In this document: piece after piece, positions 21,157 to 54,145 of the stretch
Numbering within the stretch: the stretch's first letter is position 1
Layout of the letters: each line of letters opens with the position of its first letter
Source: Haliclystus octoradiatus
Taxonomy: Eukaryota; Cnidaria; Staurozoa; Stauromedusae; Haliclystidae
Assembly (NCBI GenBank): GCA_916610825.1
Contig: OU744454.1
Span: 2,028,501-2,092,500 of the forward strand
Direction: 5' to 3'
Length of the DNA stretch: 64,000 nucleotides
Position numbers and translations under genes: made by a program
The notes under the pieces: generated by a model
What the model was told of the DNA's origin: nothing
The model's input: only the letters and a program-made list of their open reading frames with translations
Databases searched by the model: none

Positions 21157-22760
21157 ACTTGTTTATTTATTTGTGATTAATCTACACCATCGTGCTTTGG
21201 TTCCGCACAAACGATCGTGAATTCGTGATCAACAAAATGCTCTTTCGTTTGCGCCAAAAGTCATGCTTGATCGAATATATGGTCGAACGTCAAAAAAAAC
21301 GAACGCCTATTGTTTTTGATGTGTCCATAGCGGATTTCCGATTTTCAACTATAATTGTTAACACGAAAACGAAACCGCAAAAGTCAACACGGCTATACTA
21401 AAACTCATATTTATGATAGTTTTAAAACTAAATAAAAATCTAGCATTTGAGTATCCAATTAATCACATAATTAACATCATAATTGATAATTTAGATGTTT
21501 TTATAATGACATTACATAAATTACATGAATTATAAATAAATCGTTATATTTAAAAATTGAATCTAAAAATAGAAACCGGAACCATTTATCAACACTTTAA
21601 GTATAAAAGTTATCAATGTTGTACAACAGTGTACAAATAAATACTCTTGAATTGTGCATCATACCGTGAAAATATGATATATTTCTACTAACTACAAATT
21701 TACAAATATGTGAATCTTGGTATTGTTATATGCACGTATTATTGGCTCAATTACGCAAAGGTACCGAAATTCTATTTCTGAAATTGGTAATCGATAAAGA
21801 GAAGACGAATAGACAATTAATGCAAACGATATGAAATTCAAAGGTGATAAAACCGCAAAGAAATTAAACCCCATTAATCTATCGGATTTTTAAACATACA
21901 TGGATGTTTTTGATATTAATGGGGGGTTCAGTCGAGTGAAACACAACAAATTATTAATGAACTTAGATAATGTAAACAGAACATAATCTTGACATTTGCC
22001 TATGGTTAGTTATCAATGTTTAAAATAATCTATTTAACATTTAAAAACATGTAAATAGCTTATCAATTGAAAAAGCAGCTCAGTGTTCTAACAATGGCAA
22101 AGAAAGAAAGGGATTATAAAAGCTTTTTAACTGTATATTTATAATGATTTTCTGTCAAAATAGAGATAAAACATACGAAAAAGCTATTACAATTAATAGA
22201 AGGAACGGTTTTAACAGAATATACCAAGATAGTCATTTCAACTGCTCTAATGTGTTTTTTCAGTTCTAGCAAAAATAAGTTCACTTGATGAATGGCTGAA
22301 ATTAATATTGATTTGAGGATTGAAACTGACATAATGACAAAATGGCTACCAACAAGCAACAAAAATTAATTTTTTGAAAACAAAAAATGAAAATAATAAA
22401 ATGCCTTGCATTTTCTACAAAATACTATAGATGTATTTTCTTTTAAAGACTCCAGAATACTCTCAGTTGTATGTGGCACATTTGCAAGGTATTAATTAAG
22501 TGAAAAAACACAAAAAAGTTGTCAAATTTTGGAACCACAGTTAGGATTCCAAAAGGAAAGGAAGGGAAATTTTTATTCCATCAAATCAGGAAATGCTTTA
22601 CAAATAATTTCAAATAAAAATTTAGAATATCTCAATCTCATATCCCGCTATTTACAAGGAGGGCGAGTTCCTGAGTCAGTAACTTACTCGCCTATTTGAG
22701 TTTTATGAATCCATTGTTTATGTGTGATCCGTTTACAATAGAAGTGAGGAGGTTGTCTCG
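21157..22760. other. Upstream region of the EDA-like gene, no gene seen
   Basis: It presumably includes the EDA-like promoter and 5-prime UTR. I find no supported exon, repeat or motif. The open frames here are short and lack splice or start support. Confidence 0.45.
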
Positions 22761-22769
22761 CCTTCCAGA

Positions 22770-23130
22770 GTTACTCTTCAACACAAGTTACTCGTCTTAG
22801 CAGACCAAACTATACCTGAGACTATATAAGATATCAATATGCTGGTGCTCACAAGTGGAATGATCTACCGTCTACAATGAAGGGGGTTTCCGAAAGGAAC
22901 AGTTTCAAAAGTCTCCTTGAGAAGCATTTAAATACTAATAAAATTACATCATCTTAACTGTTAAGTTCGTATTTAATTAACCTTTTGTAGCTGTATATAT
23001 ATATCTATGTATTATTGTAATCAATTATTTTATGTTTATTCTCTAGTTTATTACGTAAATCAGTCCTGTGAAAAAAAGTTATTGTAAAACTTATCAGGTT
23101 TCTGAATAAATGATGATGATGATGAGGATG
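22770..23130 (+). pseudogene. LINE 3-prime end remnant (CR1/L2-like)
   Basis: A frame reading GAHKWNDLPSTMKGVSERNS then FKSLLEKHLN matches the conserved end of reverse-transcriptase proteins of CR1/L2-type LINEs (W..LP......S...FK..LK.HL). It is followed by a stop, an AT-rich tail and a short terminal (GAT)n repeat near 23110-23130, typical of L2-like 3-prime ends. The frame is broken just upstream. Confidence 0.6.
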
Positions 23131-23575
23131 ATAGCTTTTGACTTGTAAATAAAAATAAAAGGTCAACTTATTTGCCTGTCAACAGCATTGACGGGTTCCT
23201 TCTAAGCATACTCAACAATTAGAAAGATCAGATATTTAAATCATAATATCAAGATTTGAATTCTAATGTTTGATGAAATCATTTTCTAGTTCATTTTTTC
23301 TTTCATTTCAAATTTCAATTGAGTACATTATTTTGTTATCAATAAAGAAAAAATAATATTTTATTAATTTAGTTTTGCACAACAAGGATATTACTTGATA
23401 AATTTTTTACCCTACAATGTTCAGTCCACAATGACTTTGAAGTGTGATTTATTGATATTTGTTCTTTCAAAGTCCCTAAAATAGAAATATTTTGAAATAC
23501 AATATAAACTTTTTACTTTAAATCCGGTAAAGCTACATTTGTCAATAGTAACAAAATTGTGAGTTTCTTCCAAAA

Positions 23576-23622
23576 ATTGGCATTTAAAATATGTTAAAAT
23601 TGGCATTTAAAATATGTTAAAA
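23576..23622. repeat. Two-copy 22-bp tandem repeat
   Basis: The unit TTGGCATTTAAAATATGTTAAAA occurs twice in direct succession in non-coding sequence. Confidence 0.8.
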
Positions 23623-23803
23623 TTCTGACAAAGAATTACTATTAAAAGATCCTAAACCCTGGACGAACGACGGCAACATTTGCGCGATTTTTAAATCCTT
23701 CAAGAATCCTTGTCGTTTAGCAACTCTCTCTATTTCTTCTGAAATGTTGATTTCAATAAGACAGTCTGATTTAGATAGTGGTTAGAGCAAAATAATAATA
23801 ATT

Positions 23804-26672
23804 TCAAGTAAGGTAATTAATCTCTTTTACCTCCTGTTTGTATTCAGAGCCAGTCTTTCTTCTATCTCGATCATAAAGGAACTGACTAAACCCATCTGGA
23901 TTGATTTTCGTTCGCTGAAAATTAAATCAAAAATTCTAAATAAGAAGCCATGACATTATTTTAAACAAGCTTTTATATATTAAGATTAATTTAAATTGAA
24001 TCTCATCACAAGATACAAACATGTTTTAACAAAGATTCAGGTAGTTGAAGTGAAATGAGGAAGAACGGTGAGAAGGATTTTTTAATTTGGACTCATATAA
24101 GCGATGATAATTATTGTTGAATCTCCCCTATTTTCGATCAGTCATTTTTTCCAAACTCGTGACGATAGTCGTAATGACAAGAGGGCTTACTGTAGGATAA
24201 ACGACAATTCAAAACTTTAAAAAGCCATATTTCCTTTTGCATAGAATCAAAAGTTTCTAATGTCTAAGTCAGCTATGTCCACACCTTTGGCACACCTTTT
24301 CTGCTTGAAACAAGTTCATTTAACTGACAAACACAGGAGATACAGCGACATTTAGTAGTTGAAATAGGGTTTTTCTGCAGAAAAAGGCTCAAACACCTGT
24401 CACATATGGAGGTGATGTGTACTTGAAACAGCGGGTGCATAGTCCAGTTTGAATGTCGTAGAGGATGATTGACACATTTTTGACAGAAAAAAGAAAATCC
24501 AACAACTAAAACCCTTGAATTTTATGTATTTCTTGAAAAATTATATTTATTTCAAGCAGAAGAAAAGATGTCGTAAATGTGTGGACATGGCTGACTTTCG
24601 TAAGGAGGCACAGGTTTGGAGGCCGTTTTCAGCATTTGTAAAGCCATTTTGACTTGGTTTTTGCCAGGGCCTTAGCGATAATTTCGAATAAGATAATGGC
24701 ATCAAAGCAAACACCGAAGGTAGTTCTACAGTAGGACGAATTAAAAAGAAATAAAAGAAAATAGCGGTGGAGTAAGTGTTAATAATCATGCTACTTGAGA
24801 ATTATCATTTTTATAGTGCACCAAACAATTCTATTCTGTTGCTGGAGTCAATAAATTTGCAAAATTGTTTTTGAGCACAAAGAAACGCTTGTAACTCAAA
24901 CATTTCTTGGCATTTAGAGCTCCATTTTCAGTCAATAAAATATAAATTAGGTTTGTTTATGTCTGGCTGTAATTAACCAGAGTTTTGTTCAGAACCATAA
25001 ATAAATTTGCATACTAAAGGGCCATTTACACTCAGCAAAACAGGCACAGTACTCGTCAATTAACACCCGAGGTATTAACCAGAATGCAGCCCGGGCTAGT
25101 TTTTTCAGGGTTTACACAGCTTATTAAAAACTCTTTTTCAAGATTGCCTGTGACTATTTTTACGCGGGCCGAGATTGAAAACTTACAATCTGAATTATAG
25201 GTTTCTCATTATTTCATGGTTTTATCGGTGAAATTCGACAAATTAGGATTCAATTAAGTTAAATAACTTGGTAGGATTCCGTTGAACTGAAAATCACTAT
25301 GTTTTACATCAATTATTATATTTATATTTTTGTAACATTATCATCTCAATTAAGCAAAATTCAAATACATTTGAGTTTGTCTTTCATCTAATGGACATGC
25401 TTGGACATTGCATATTTAAACCTTATACTACAGAAACTTTATTAATTTTCTACAGAAATAGGAAACAAAATATGTTTATTATGCTTATCTAACTAATTAA
25501 TAATCTAATTAAGCTAATCTTTAATCTGTTACTGATTTTATTAGAAAATCTCAGAATTCCACTGTAAAGAGATGCAACTTCTACGATGACGTCATAATTA
25601 CTGCAAAACGGCACGGTGCCCACTTTTTGAGCGGGCCAAGACTACCTTGAGAAATGATCTCGGCCCGAACAAAATAGTAGCCACGGTGCAGCTTTTCAAT
25701 GTCTGAAAAAGCCGTTTAGACAGTTCTTTTACTTGACCCATGCTCAAAACCACTTGACACCTTCATACCTTTGATGTGTTAATTGACGAGTATCGTGCCT
25801 ATTTTGCTGCAGTGTAAATGGCCCTTAAGACACTGCCGTCCCCAGCATCAATAAGAAGTTACTTTTCAGTCAAACACCATGGTTTTCATGTATGTTGAAC
25901 CTGCTGTGTCCGCTGTAATTTGTTGCCGATTTTCGAAAATTTTGATTACAGGTTGTCAAATCCTGGGATTTTTCTATAGTTTTCAACTAATTGTTGATGT
26001 ATATTGGTGTGGCGCAAAATTGATGCAAATATCTGGAGCTCCAAGCACAAGCATTCCACTAAGAGCCAGTCTGCAAATAATGGCAATCTCGAAGAGATCT
26101 TGGGGGCAACAACTGAACAAATTTGACTTCAGGGGCGTCAAAATCCATCATTTCAGCAAAAACAATTACGAAAATGACAAAAAAAATCATTTTTAGCTGC
26201 CGATTTTTGATGAAAACTGCAGCTTCAGGGGCGGCAATCATGAGAAAAATGTTCTTCTCGGGGGCGCAGCTGCCATGCTTTGCAGACCGGACTTAGAGCC
26301 AAACACGCCTAAAATATTGCAAAATTTGGTGTTCAAAAACTCAAAGAACTCAAGTCCTTGTCTTGTCTCCTGGGTTGGATTATTATGATCAACAGCCCTC
26401 TAGACGATGAAAATCTTAGGTTAATAAAAGTTTCCCAAACACAAGCATATTTTTATGGTTAAATTAGGGTTCCGTTTAATGCTAGTCTGCACAGTTAAAA
26501 GACAGGATAGGCCCACTGTTTTCACACTTGGCATTAAGCTTTTTCTTCTTATCTATTCTCAGCCGCTTACCTTTCCTCCGTTGGTAACATAATCAACTGC
26601 ACGCATTCCGTATCCCATAGCAGAAATACAACCCACAATGATGATCATAGGTGGTAAGCACTCGTACCACAT
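23804..26672 (-). CDS. NDUFA1: NADH dehydrogenase 1 alpha subcomplex subunit 1 (MWFE)
   Basis: This is a small single-pass accessory subunit of mitochondrial complex I, needed for assembly of the membrane arm. Two exons, 26672-26571 and 23914-23804, give exactly 70 residues, the length of human NDUFA1. The protein starts MWYECLPP (human MWFE), has a hydrophobic helix at about residues 9-20, then the signature VTNGGK at the exon end, and FLYDRDRRKTG in exon 2. The join is phase 0 with GTAAGC donor and TTTTCAG acceptor. A GT after the codons for KQE could be mistaken for a donor, but reading through reaches TGA at the correct family length. The intron is 2.66 kb and holds two inverted-repeat elements. 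The start lies 343 bp from the CUL4 start, head to head. Confidence 0.92.
24006..24602. mobile_element. Truncated copy of the 866-bp foldback element
   Basis: It shares long stretches with 52542-53407, for example AAGTCAGCTATG, CCTTTTCTGCTTGA and AATGACAAGAGGGCTTACT. The matching inverted arm breaks off near 24602. It lies in the NDUFA1 intron. Confidence 0.7.
25018..25825. mobile_element. PIF/Harbinger-like non-autonomous element
   Basis: The termini AGGGCCATTTACACT and AGTGTAAATGGCCCT mirror each other, and about 50 bp of imperfect inverted repeat includes ACTCGTCAATTAACAC. A 3-bp TAA duplication flanks it (25015-25017 and 25826-25828), as expected for PIF/Harbinger. There is no transposase frame. 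Confidence 0.75.
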
Positions 26673-27015
26673 ATTGGTTTAGTTGCAACACAAGTTTAAA
26701 TGGTATAAGTAGGCTAGTAGCCAAAACAAAACGCTTTTCGAGAGAAAGTGAAGACAACAATATGAAAATGGCGTCGAAAGTCCTAATACGCATGCGCATT
26801 AGTCTCGAAGAGAGGCCTATAAATGGTAGATAAAAATTGATTTATGCTGCCCTGCAACATAATTTGTTTCGCAGTCTTCATGCCGAACATCAACATTGCG
26901 AAGTGATTAGTGATTCTTAATAATGAGTGTTGTTTGCACAAAACGCTAAGCTTTTACAACCTTCAAAATTCGAATTGATGAAGTGTATTACTAATTTTAA
27001 ACCTTGGAGGTAGAT
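26673..27015. promoter_or_regulatory. Divergent NDUFA1/CUL4 promoter
   Basis: The two start codons are 343 bp apart, head to head. The gap holds a YY1-like AAAATGGCGTC (26765-26775) and an NRF1-like palindrome ACGCATGCGCA (26788-26798). Both factors are known regulators of respiratory-chain and housekeeping genes. The CUL4 transcription start and any upstream UTR exon are not visible. Confidence 0.6.
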
Positions 27016-48707
<21,692 letters not shown>

Positions 48708-49072
48708 ATTATACTCAAAAAACAATTTTCTACCTTATTAGAATAATTTATGCTCCTATCTGAACTGATATATTGACACCCGATCAGACAGAAATTGGAT
48801 TTCAAAACTTAAATATATAATAACTTAATTGTTATTTACTTGAAAACAACATTTTCAAAAGTGGGTGGAAAAGAATAATCACTCTCATTATTAAATGTTC
48901 TTGTATGTATATTATTATAATTTAAAAATAATGCTTTAAAACTGCATTGATTTGATAACAACATGCACCCAAGATCAATTTAACAATTCCGTTGTCATTT
49001 CTTTTTAATAAGTACTGTTTTATTGCTGGAAAGTGGAGGCAAATGTCATAATATTTTCAATTCAAAATCACA
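48708..49072. other. CUL4 3-prime flank
   Basis: AT-rich sequence after the CUL4 stop, probably 3-prime UTR. I see no gene or clear repeat, and no poly(A) site I would commit to. Confidence 0.45.
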
Positions 49073-49445
49073 TCTAATATATAAACGTCGATGTATGTTT
49101 GTTTGTATCTACTGTATTCGAGATTCACGCTTCTCATGGTAAACATGTCAAATCCATACTTTCCGTCGGGTATCTTACAATTTTTTACGGCAACATAGGC
49201 CATGTTTTATGTTCATATCTTTATATTCCTTCAATTGACTACCTGAAGCGTATTTTTTGTAGCATTTCTCTTGCAGCTCCATAGAAAGAACGAATTACAT
49301 TCTCATGTTCGTCACGCAATATCTTTCACACCCGACTGACCTACAGTTCTATTGTTTATTCATCACTTGGGCTAACTTCTAGCAAGTAAATTTTCTACAT
49401 TTTTATTTTCAAATTTCAGCCAGCGGAGCGGGTTCACTTCACTAG
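49073..49445 (+). mobile_element. Helitron-like non-autonomous element
   Basis: It begins TC within TCTAATATATAAACGTCGAT, preceded by A, and ends CTAG followed by T, the Helitron A/T insertion signature. Before the end a hairpin-prone CCAGCGGAGCGGG occurs. An inverted relative is at 32894-33273. It carries no helicase frame. Confidence 0.7.
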
Positions 49446-49835
49446 TCATTGAACATTTTCACATTCATTCTTGCATGTTGTGGTCGCTTTGCACAGGTAA
49501 CTCACGACCATGACGTCACTAATTCATAACCAGGCCCAAACTAGCCCAAAGCTGATTCTTCCTCCATTTTGTTCTTTCACAAAAAAGTTTTGTTTTCTGC
49601 CGCCGCCTGTGGTTTTGTCTTCACTGAATTAAATGGAGACAATGGTTCTGTTTTTCAAGTAAGCAGCCGTCCTTCTCCGTTATGATGTAAAGCGTTATCA
49701 AATTATCAAATTTGTTTATTTTGATCAAGACTTTAGAACTTTTAGTTGATTTTAAAGGCGTTTATTTGGAATTTATATCACCAAGGAGAGGAGAAACATA
49801 AATTTTGAAAGTTACTGCTGTGCTTGATTAGTAAA

Positions 49836-52800
49836 ATGACGTGCTGCCAGCATGGAGATACTTCTTCCATCGACAGTGGAAAAGAACCTACTTCTGACTG
49901 TCCTTTAACTCGTGACAGTGACATGTCAACTTTTTCAACATCAATTTTTGAAGGACCACGCATGAGAGCTGAAATTGAGTTCAAAGATATTTCATATTCT
50001 ATCAAAACTGGCAGAAATGGTAAGTTTAGGTGATAACCTAATTTCATGTTTAGAACTTTAAATATCCATATTTGATATTATTCTAGCCAATTTGATAGGT
50101 TGTCTTTTAATTTTGATTTCTTAAATATGGATTTGTTCTTCCTGCCTTTTGAAATCCTTTTAAATCAATTTCTTGTACATGCTTCTTTCTAATGTTTATT
50201 GTGAAAACAACATTTGCTACGCCACTTTTGCTAATTTTAGGCTTTAATAGAGATGGCTATCTCATATTTTCTTTTGTTAGAAGTTATTGTGGTACTGTTT
50301 TAGATACCTCATCGTTAAATAAATCAATAACCGTCTATCTTTTAATTGAATTATGTTTATGCCTATTCGTTAGACCAAAATGTTTGTCTCCGCTTGAAAA
50401 TCTTGAACCCCGAGGTTGTTGATAAATACATATTGTTCAAAATAACTCCACCTGAATATTTTTCAGGTGCTTTAAAGTGTCTTTGCTTTTCATTTAATTG
50501 CTTTATTTATTTTGAAAAAGTCAACATCAGAAGATTTTTAAACCTTAATTTAAAGTCAGAATTTAATGTTTTAAAAACATTTAAATAAGTAAGCCATATC
50601 GCATGTCTCAAAAATCCAAAATATATTTGGCTACTAACAATAACAGGCTTATTATTATTGCTATTCTTTATAAAAAAGCATTGCTATGTTCTATGTTGTA
50701 CAATTTGCTACTCAGGTGTAAAAGCCAAAGAATATTTAACTATTTTAAAATTTTCCAAGTATACATTCATCACTAGGTCAACTTTAAGCCAGATTCAAAT
50801 AGCATACTGTAATAAATATACCCAAGCAAATTTATTTCAGTTATATAATTTCACCTCTAGAACTAGACCATTATTTTTGTGAACTCTTCCTTACAACAAT
50901 AAAAAGCTTATTTATTGACCCTTGATCTTTAGAACATTTGTCATTAATGTTCAACATGATCTCTACTACTATATAAAAATGACCTTCAAAACAGTTAAAT
51001 TCTACTGTTCCGGATGTAGCTCTCTGCTTAAAATAATTTATAACTTTCATTACAGAGTGCTGTGTTTACAAAAGTAAAAAACCTTCCGCGGTATCAAATT
51101 ATCTATCAAAAGTATTTAGAAATAGCGACAAGGAAAGTCATAATGAAATGTAAACATGAATAAATCTCGAATCTCTTGGCTCCTGATCCCAACGGCCAAC
51201 ACACAATAAGGATAATTTCAACATTTATTTAAAAAAAATCCAAGCCGACAAATTCAACGGCAGAGTTGTTAGAATCTGGTTAGGTTAGTGAACTGCGAAA
51301 TGACGTCAGACAATCATCGGCATGATTATGGCTGCGATATTAATCGACATCATCTTTTTTTCTGATTTCAAAGTCACATAAGTCCTCATTCACATTAACG
51401 GATACTTTAAAAGTATGCTCGCAGCTCACAGTTCACATAAGTTTGAAATGTTTCTAGGTTATTAATACAGTATCAAACTGCAACTTTAAGTCTTGAGAAT
51501 TTATGTTTAATTTTAAATTTAACATTTTAGTCATTTTAAATTTAGCAAAGTATTTTTAAACACAATATTAATTAACTGAAATCGAATAACGCTTAAATTG
51601 TAAGAGTCAATCTTTATTATATACTGTTCATGTTACCAAAAGATCATGAACTGAAAAGCAGAAACGTAGTCCTTCAAATTCCTGATAGACTCTCTAATCC
51701 TACAAATTTCCACCGGGTTTCCTGTTTACGTCTAGACGAGAGGGAAATCCAACCTAAAATCCACCCAGGTTTTGTAAATCGAATTGTCGTAGCCTTAGTT
51801 CCAGTCTATTTTGAAGTATTTTTATGCTCACATTTGTGGTAGCCTGTTAGTTATGTTAATATTTTTGACAGGACTTGTATAATATTTTAAAACTTATTTA
51901 TAGAAATCTCTATCATTTATTGTACAGAATACAAAACACTTGTGAATAACGTCAGTGGAAAATTTGAAAGTGGAAAATTAACAGCTGTTCTTGGTCCCTC
52001 GGGTATGTACGGATTGTTTTTATAAATACATTGATTTAATTGATTGAATAGGTTATACTTTGCTTGAATTTCATCATGTATATCAGTGATAAATCAAAAA
52101 CACAGGTATTTGCGACAGTTTCATTATAATCTTAATCTTATATCATTTTCAAGCAATCGAGAAAGAGATCATTAAACAGTTCTACATGATATACATGAAG
52201 TAATTTAATCGTTAATTAAAACATTGAAGTGTATACTACATTCTTAAATGCAATTCTGATAAGTTAATTTCCGTTTAACTGCAACCTGAATCTGAAACGC
52301 TATAAACTATTTTCTGGTCAAATCCACTAGAAAAGAGGCGATCTCCCAATATCCAGGATATACACTTCAAGTCTTCACCATTTTATTAGAGGAAAATCTT
52401 TGATAGGAAATAGATCAGGTAAAAGTCGGATGTAGCCTGTTTAGAGATTTGTTTTGAAATATATTTTTTGGCTTCATTATAATGGACATATTTTTATTTA
52501 GGCTGCATAAACAATAAAACCACATTTGGAATTGTTTGTTTAAAGTGCACATGACACAAAAAACTTTTAACATAGATTCGGGTAGCTGAAGCTAAATGAT
52601 GAAGAATGGTGACAATGATTGCTTAGTTTAAGCGCAAATATTAAATGTTAAGCCTGCCCTATTTTCAATCATTCACTGTTTTCCAAACTCAGAACGACAG
52701 TCGGAATGACAAGGAGGCTTACTATAGGAAAAAGGTGAAGTCAGAATTATAAAAATTTGAATCTCCTTTCCCGCAAAATCAAAAGTTTCTAACGTCCAAG

Positions 52801-54101
52801 TCAGCTATGCCCGCAAATCTAGGACACCTTTTCTGCTTGATCTAAATGGAATTTATTAAAAAATAAATGTTCACAAGGGCTTTTAGTTGTTGGATTTATT
52901 CATTTCTGTCAAAAATGTGTCAATCATCCTCCGCGACTTGCGGTTTGGACTGTGCATTCGCTGTTTTACGTACACATCGCCCCAATTTGTGACAGGGGTT
53001 TGTCAGATGCTTGAGCCTTTTCCTACAGAAAAACGCTATTTCAACTATTAAATGTTGTTGTATCTCATGTGTTTCTCAGTTAAATAAACTCGTTTCAAGC
53101 AGAAAAGGTGTCCCAAAGGTGTAGGCATAGCTGACTTAGTTGTTAAAAGCTTTTGATTCCGAGCGAAAGGAGATGGCCTACAATTTTTTAAAGTTTTCAA
53201 TTGTCCATTATTCTATAGTAAGCCCTCTTGTCATTCCGACTATCGTTCCGAGTTTGGAAAAAGTAACGGATCGAAAATAGGGTAGATTCAACATTAAATA
53301 TCTCCGCTTATATGCGTTCAAACTAAGAAATAATTGTCACCATTCTTCATCATTTAGCTTCAGCTACTCGAATCTGTCTTAAAATGTTTTCGTGTCATGT
53401 GCACTTTGATGATTTTAATAATAATAATTGTTTGTTGTTTTGTGTAGGATTGAATAATTTAGCTGTTTAGAATGACAAACATAAAAATCGATATTTATCT
53501 TTTTCTCTGTTATTTAGGTGCTGGGAAATCAACATTATTAAATATCTTGGCTGGTTATAGGTAAGCAAATATTGATGGTCATGTGCAAAATTTTCACAAT
53601 GAGAAAATTAATGAAATTTCAACTTTTTTAATTGTCCTTTCTGTGTTAAATTTATCTCGTTATTGCCGCTCTAACTTTTGACTGTATTGTATACAGTATA
53701 TCGGAAACAATATATAATGTTGTGTAAGTTGTTTTACTGATTGAACATAGTATATATATATATATATATATTGCATGCGCAATTTTGAGCACTATCGACT
53801 CGGGATGTGTCTATACTATTTGCATTATGCATTGCCCACTACTTCGGTAGTTTGAGCATATATAATAATAATAATAGAGTCAAGAAAGACACACCATTTT
53901 TGCTGTTACTTGAAGTTTCACGTTGTTAAACGATCATCAGACAGAATACCTGTCTGATGATCGTTTAACAACGTGAAACTTCAAGTAACAGCAAAAATGG
54001 TGTGTCTTTCTTGACTCTATTATTATTTACCGCTCTGCTATTTACAAGCATCGAGCACTGTTCACCTGCCAATACTTTTAAATTTTTATTAAATTTGAAA
54101 C

Positions 54102-54145
<44 letters not shown>

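Noticed and set aside
21192-21401. Open frame divergent from the EDA-like gene
   Set aside because: It has no motif or homology I recognise and lies where the EDA-like 5-prime region is expected.
23831-23838. Splice donor GTAAAAG in NDUFA1 exon 2
   Set aside because: Reading through gives a stop at exactly the family length of 70 residues, and I found no further exon.
24547-24789. 80-residue minus-strand frame in the NDUFA1 intron
   Set aside because: It starts inside the truncated foldback element and has no conserved motif.
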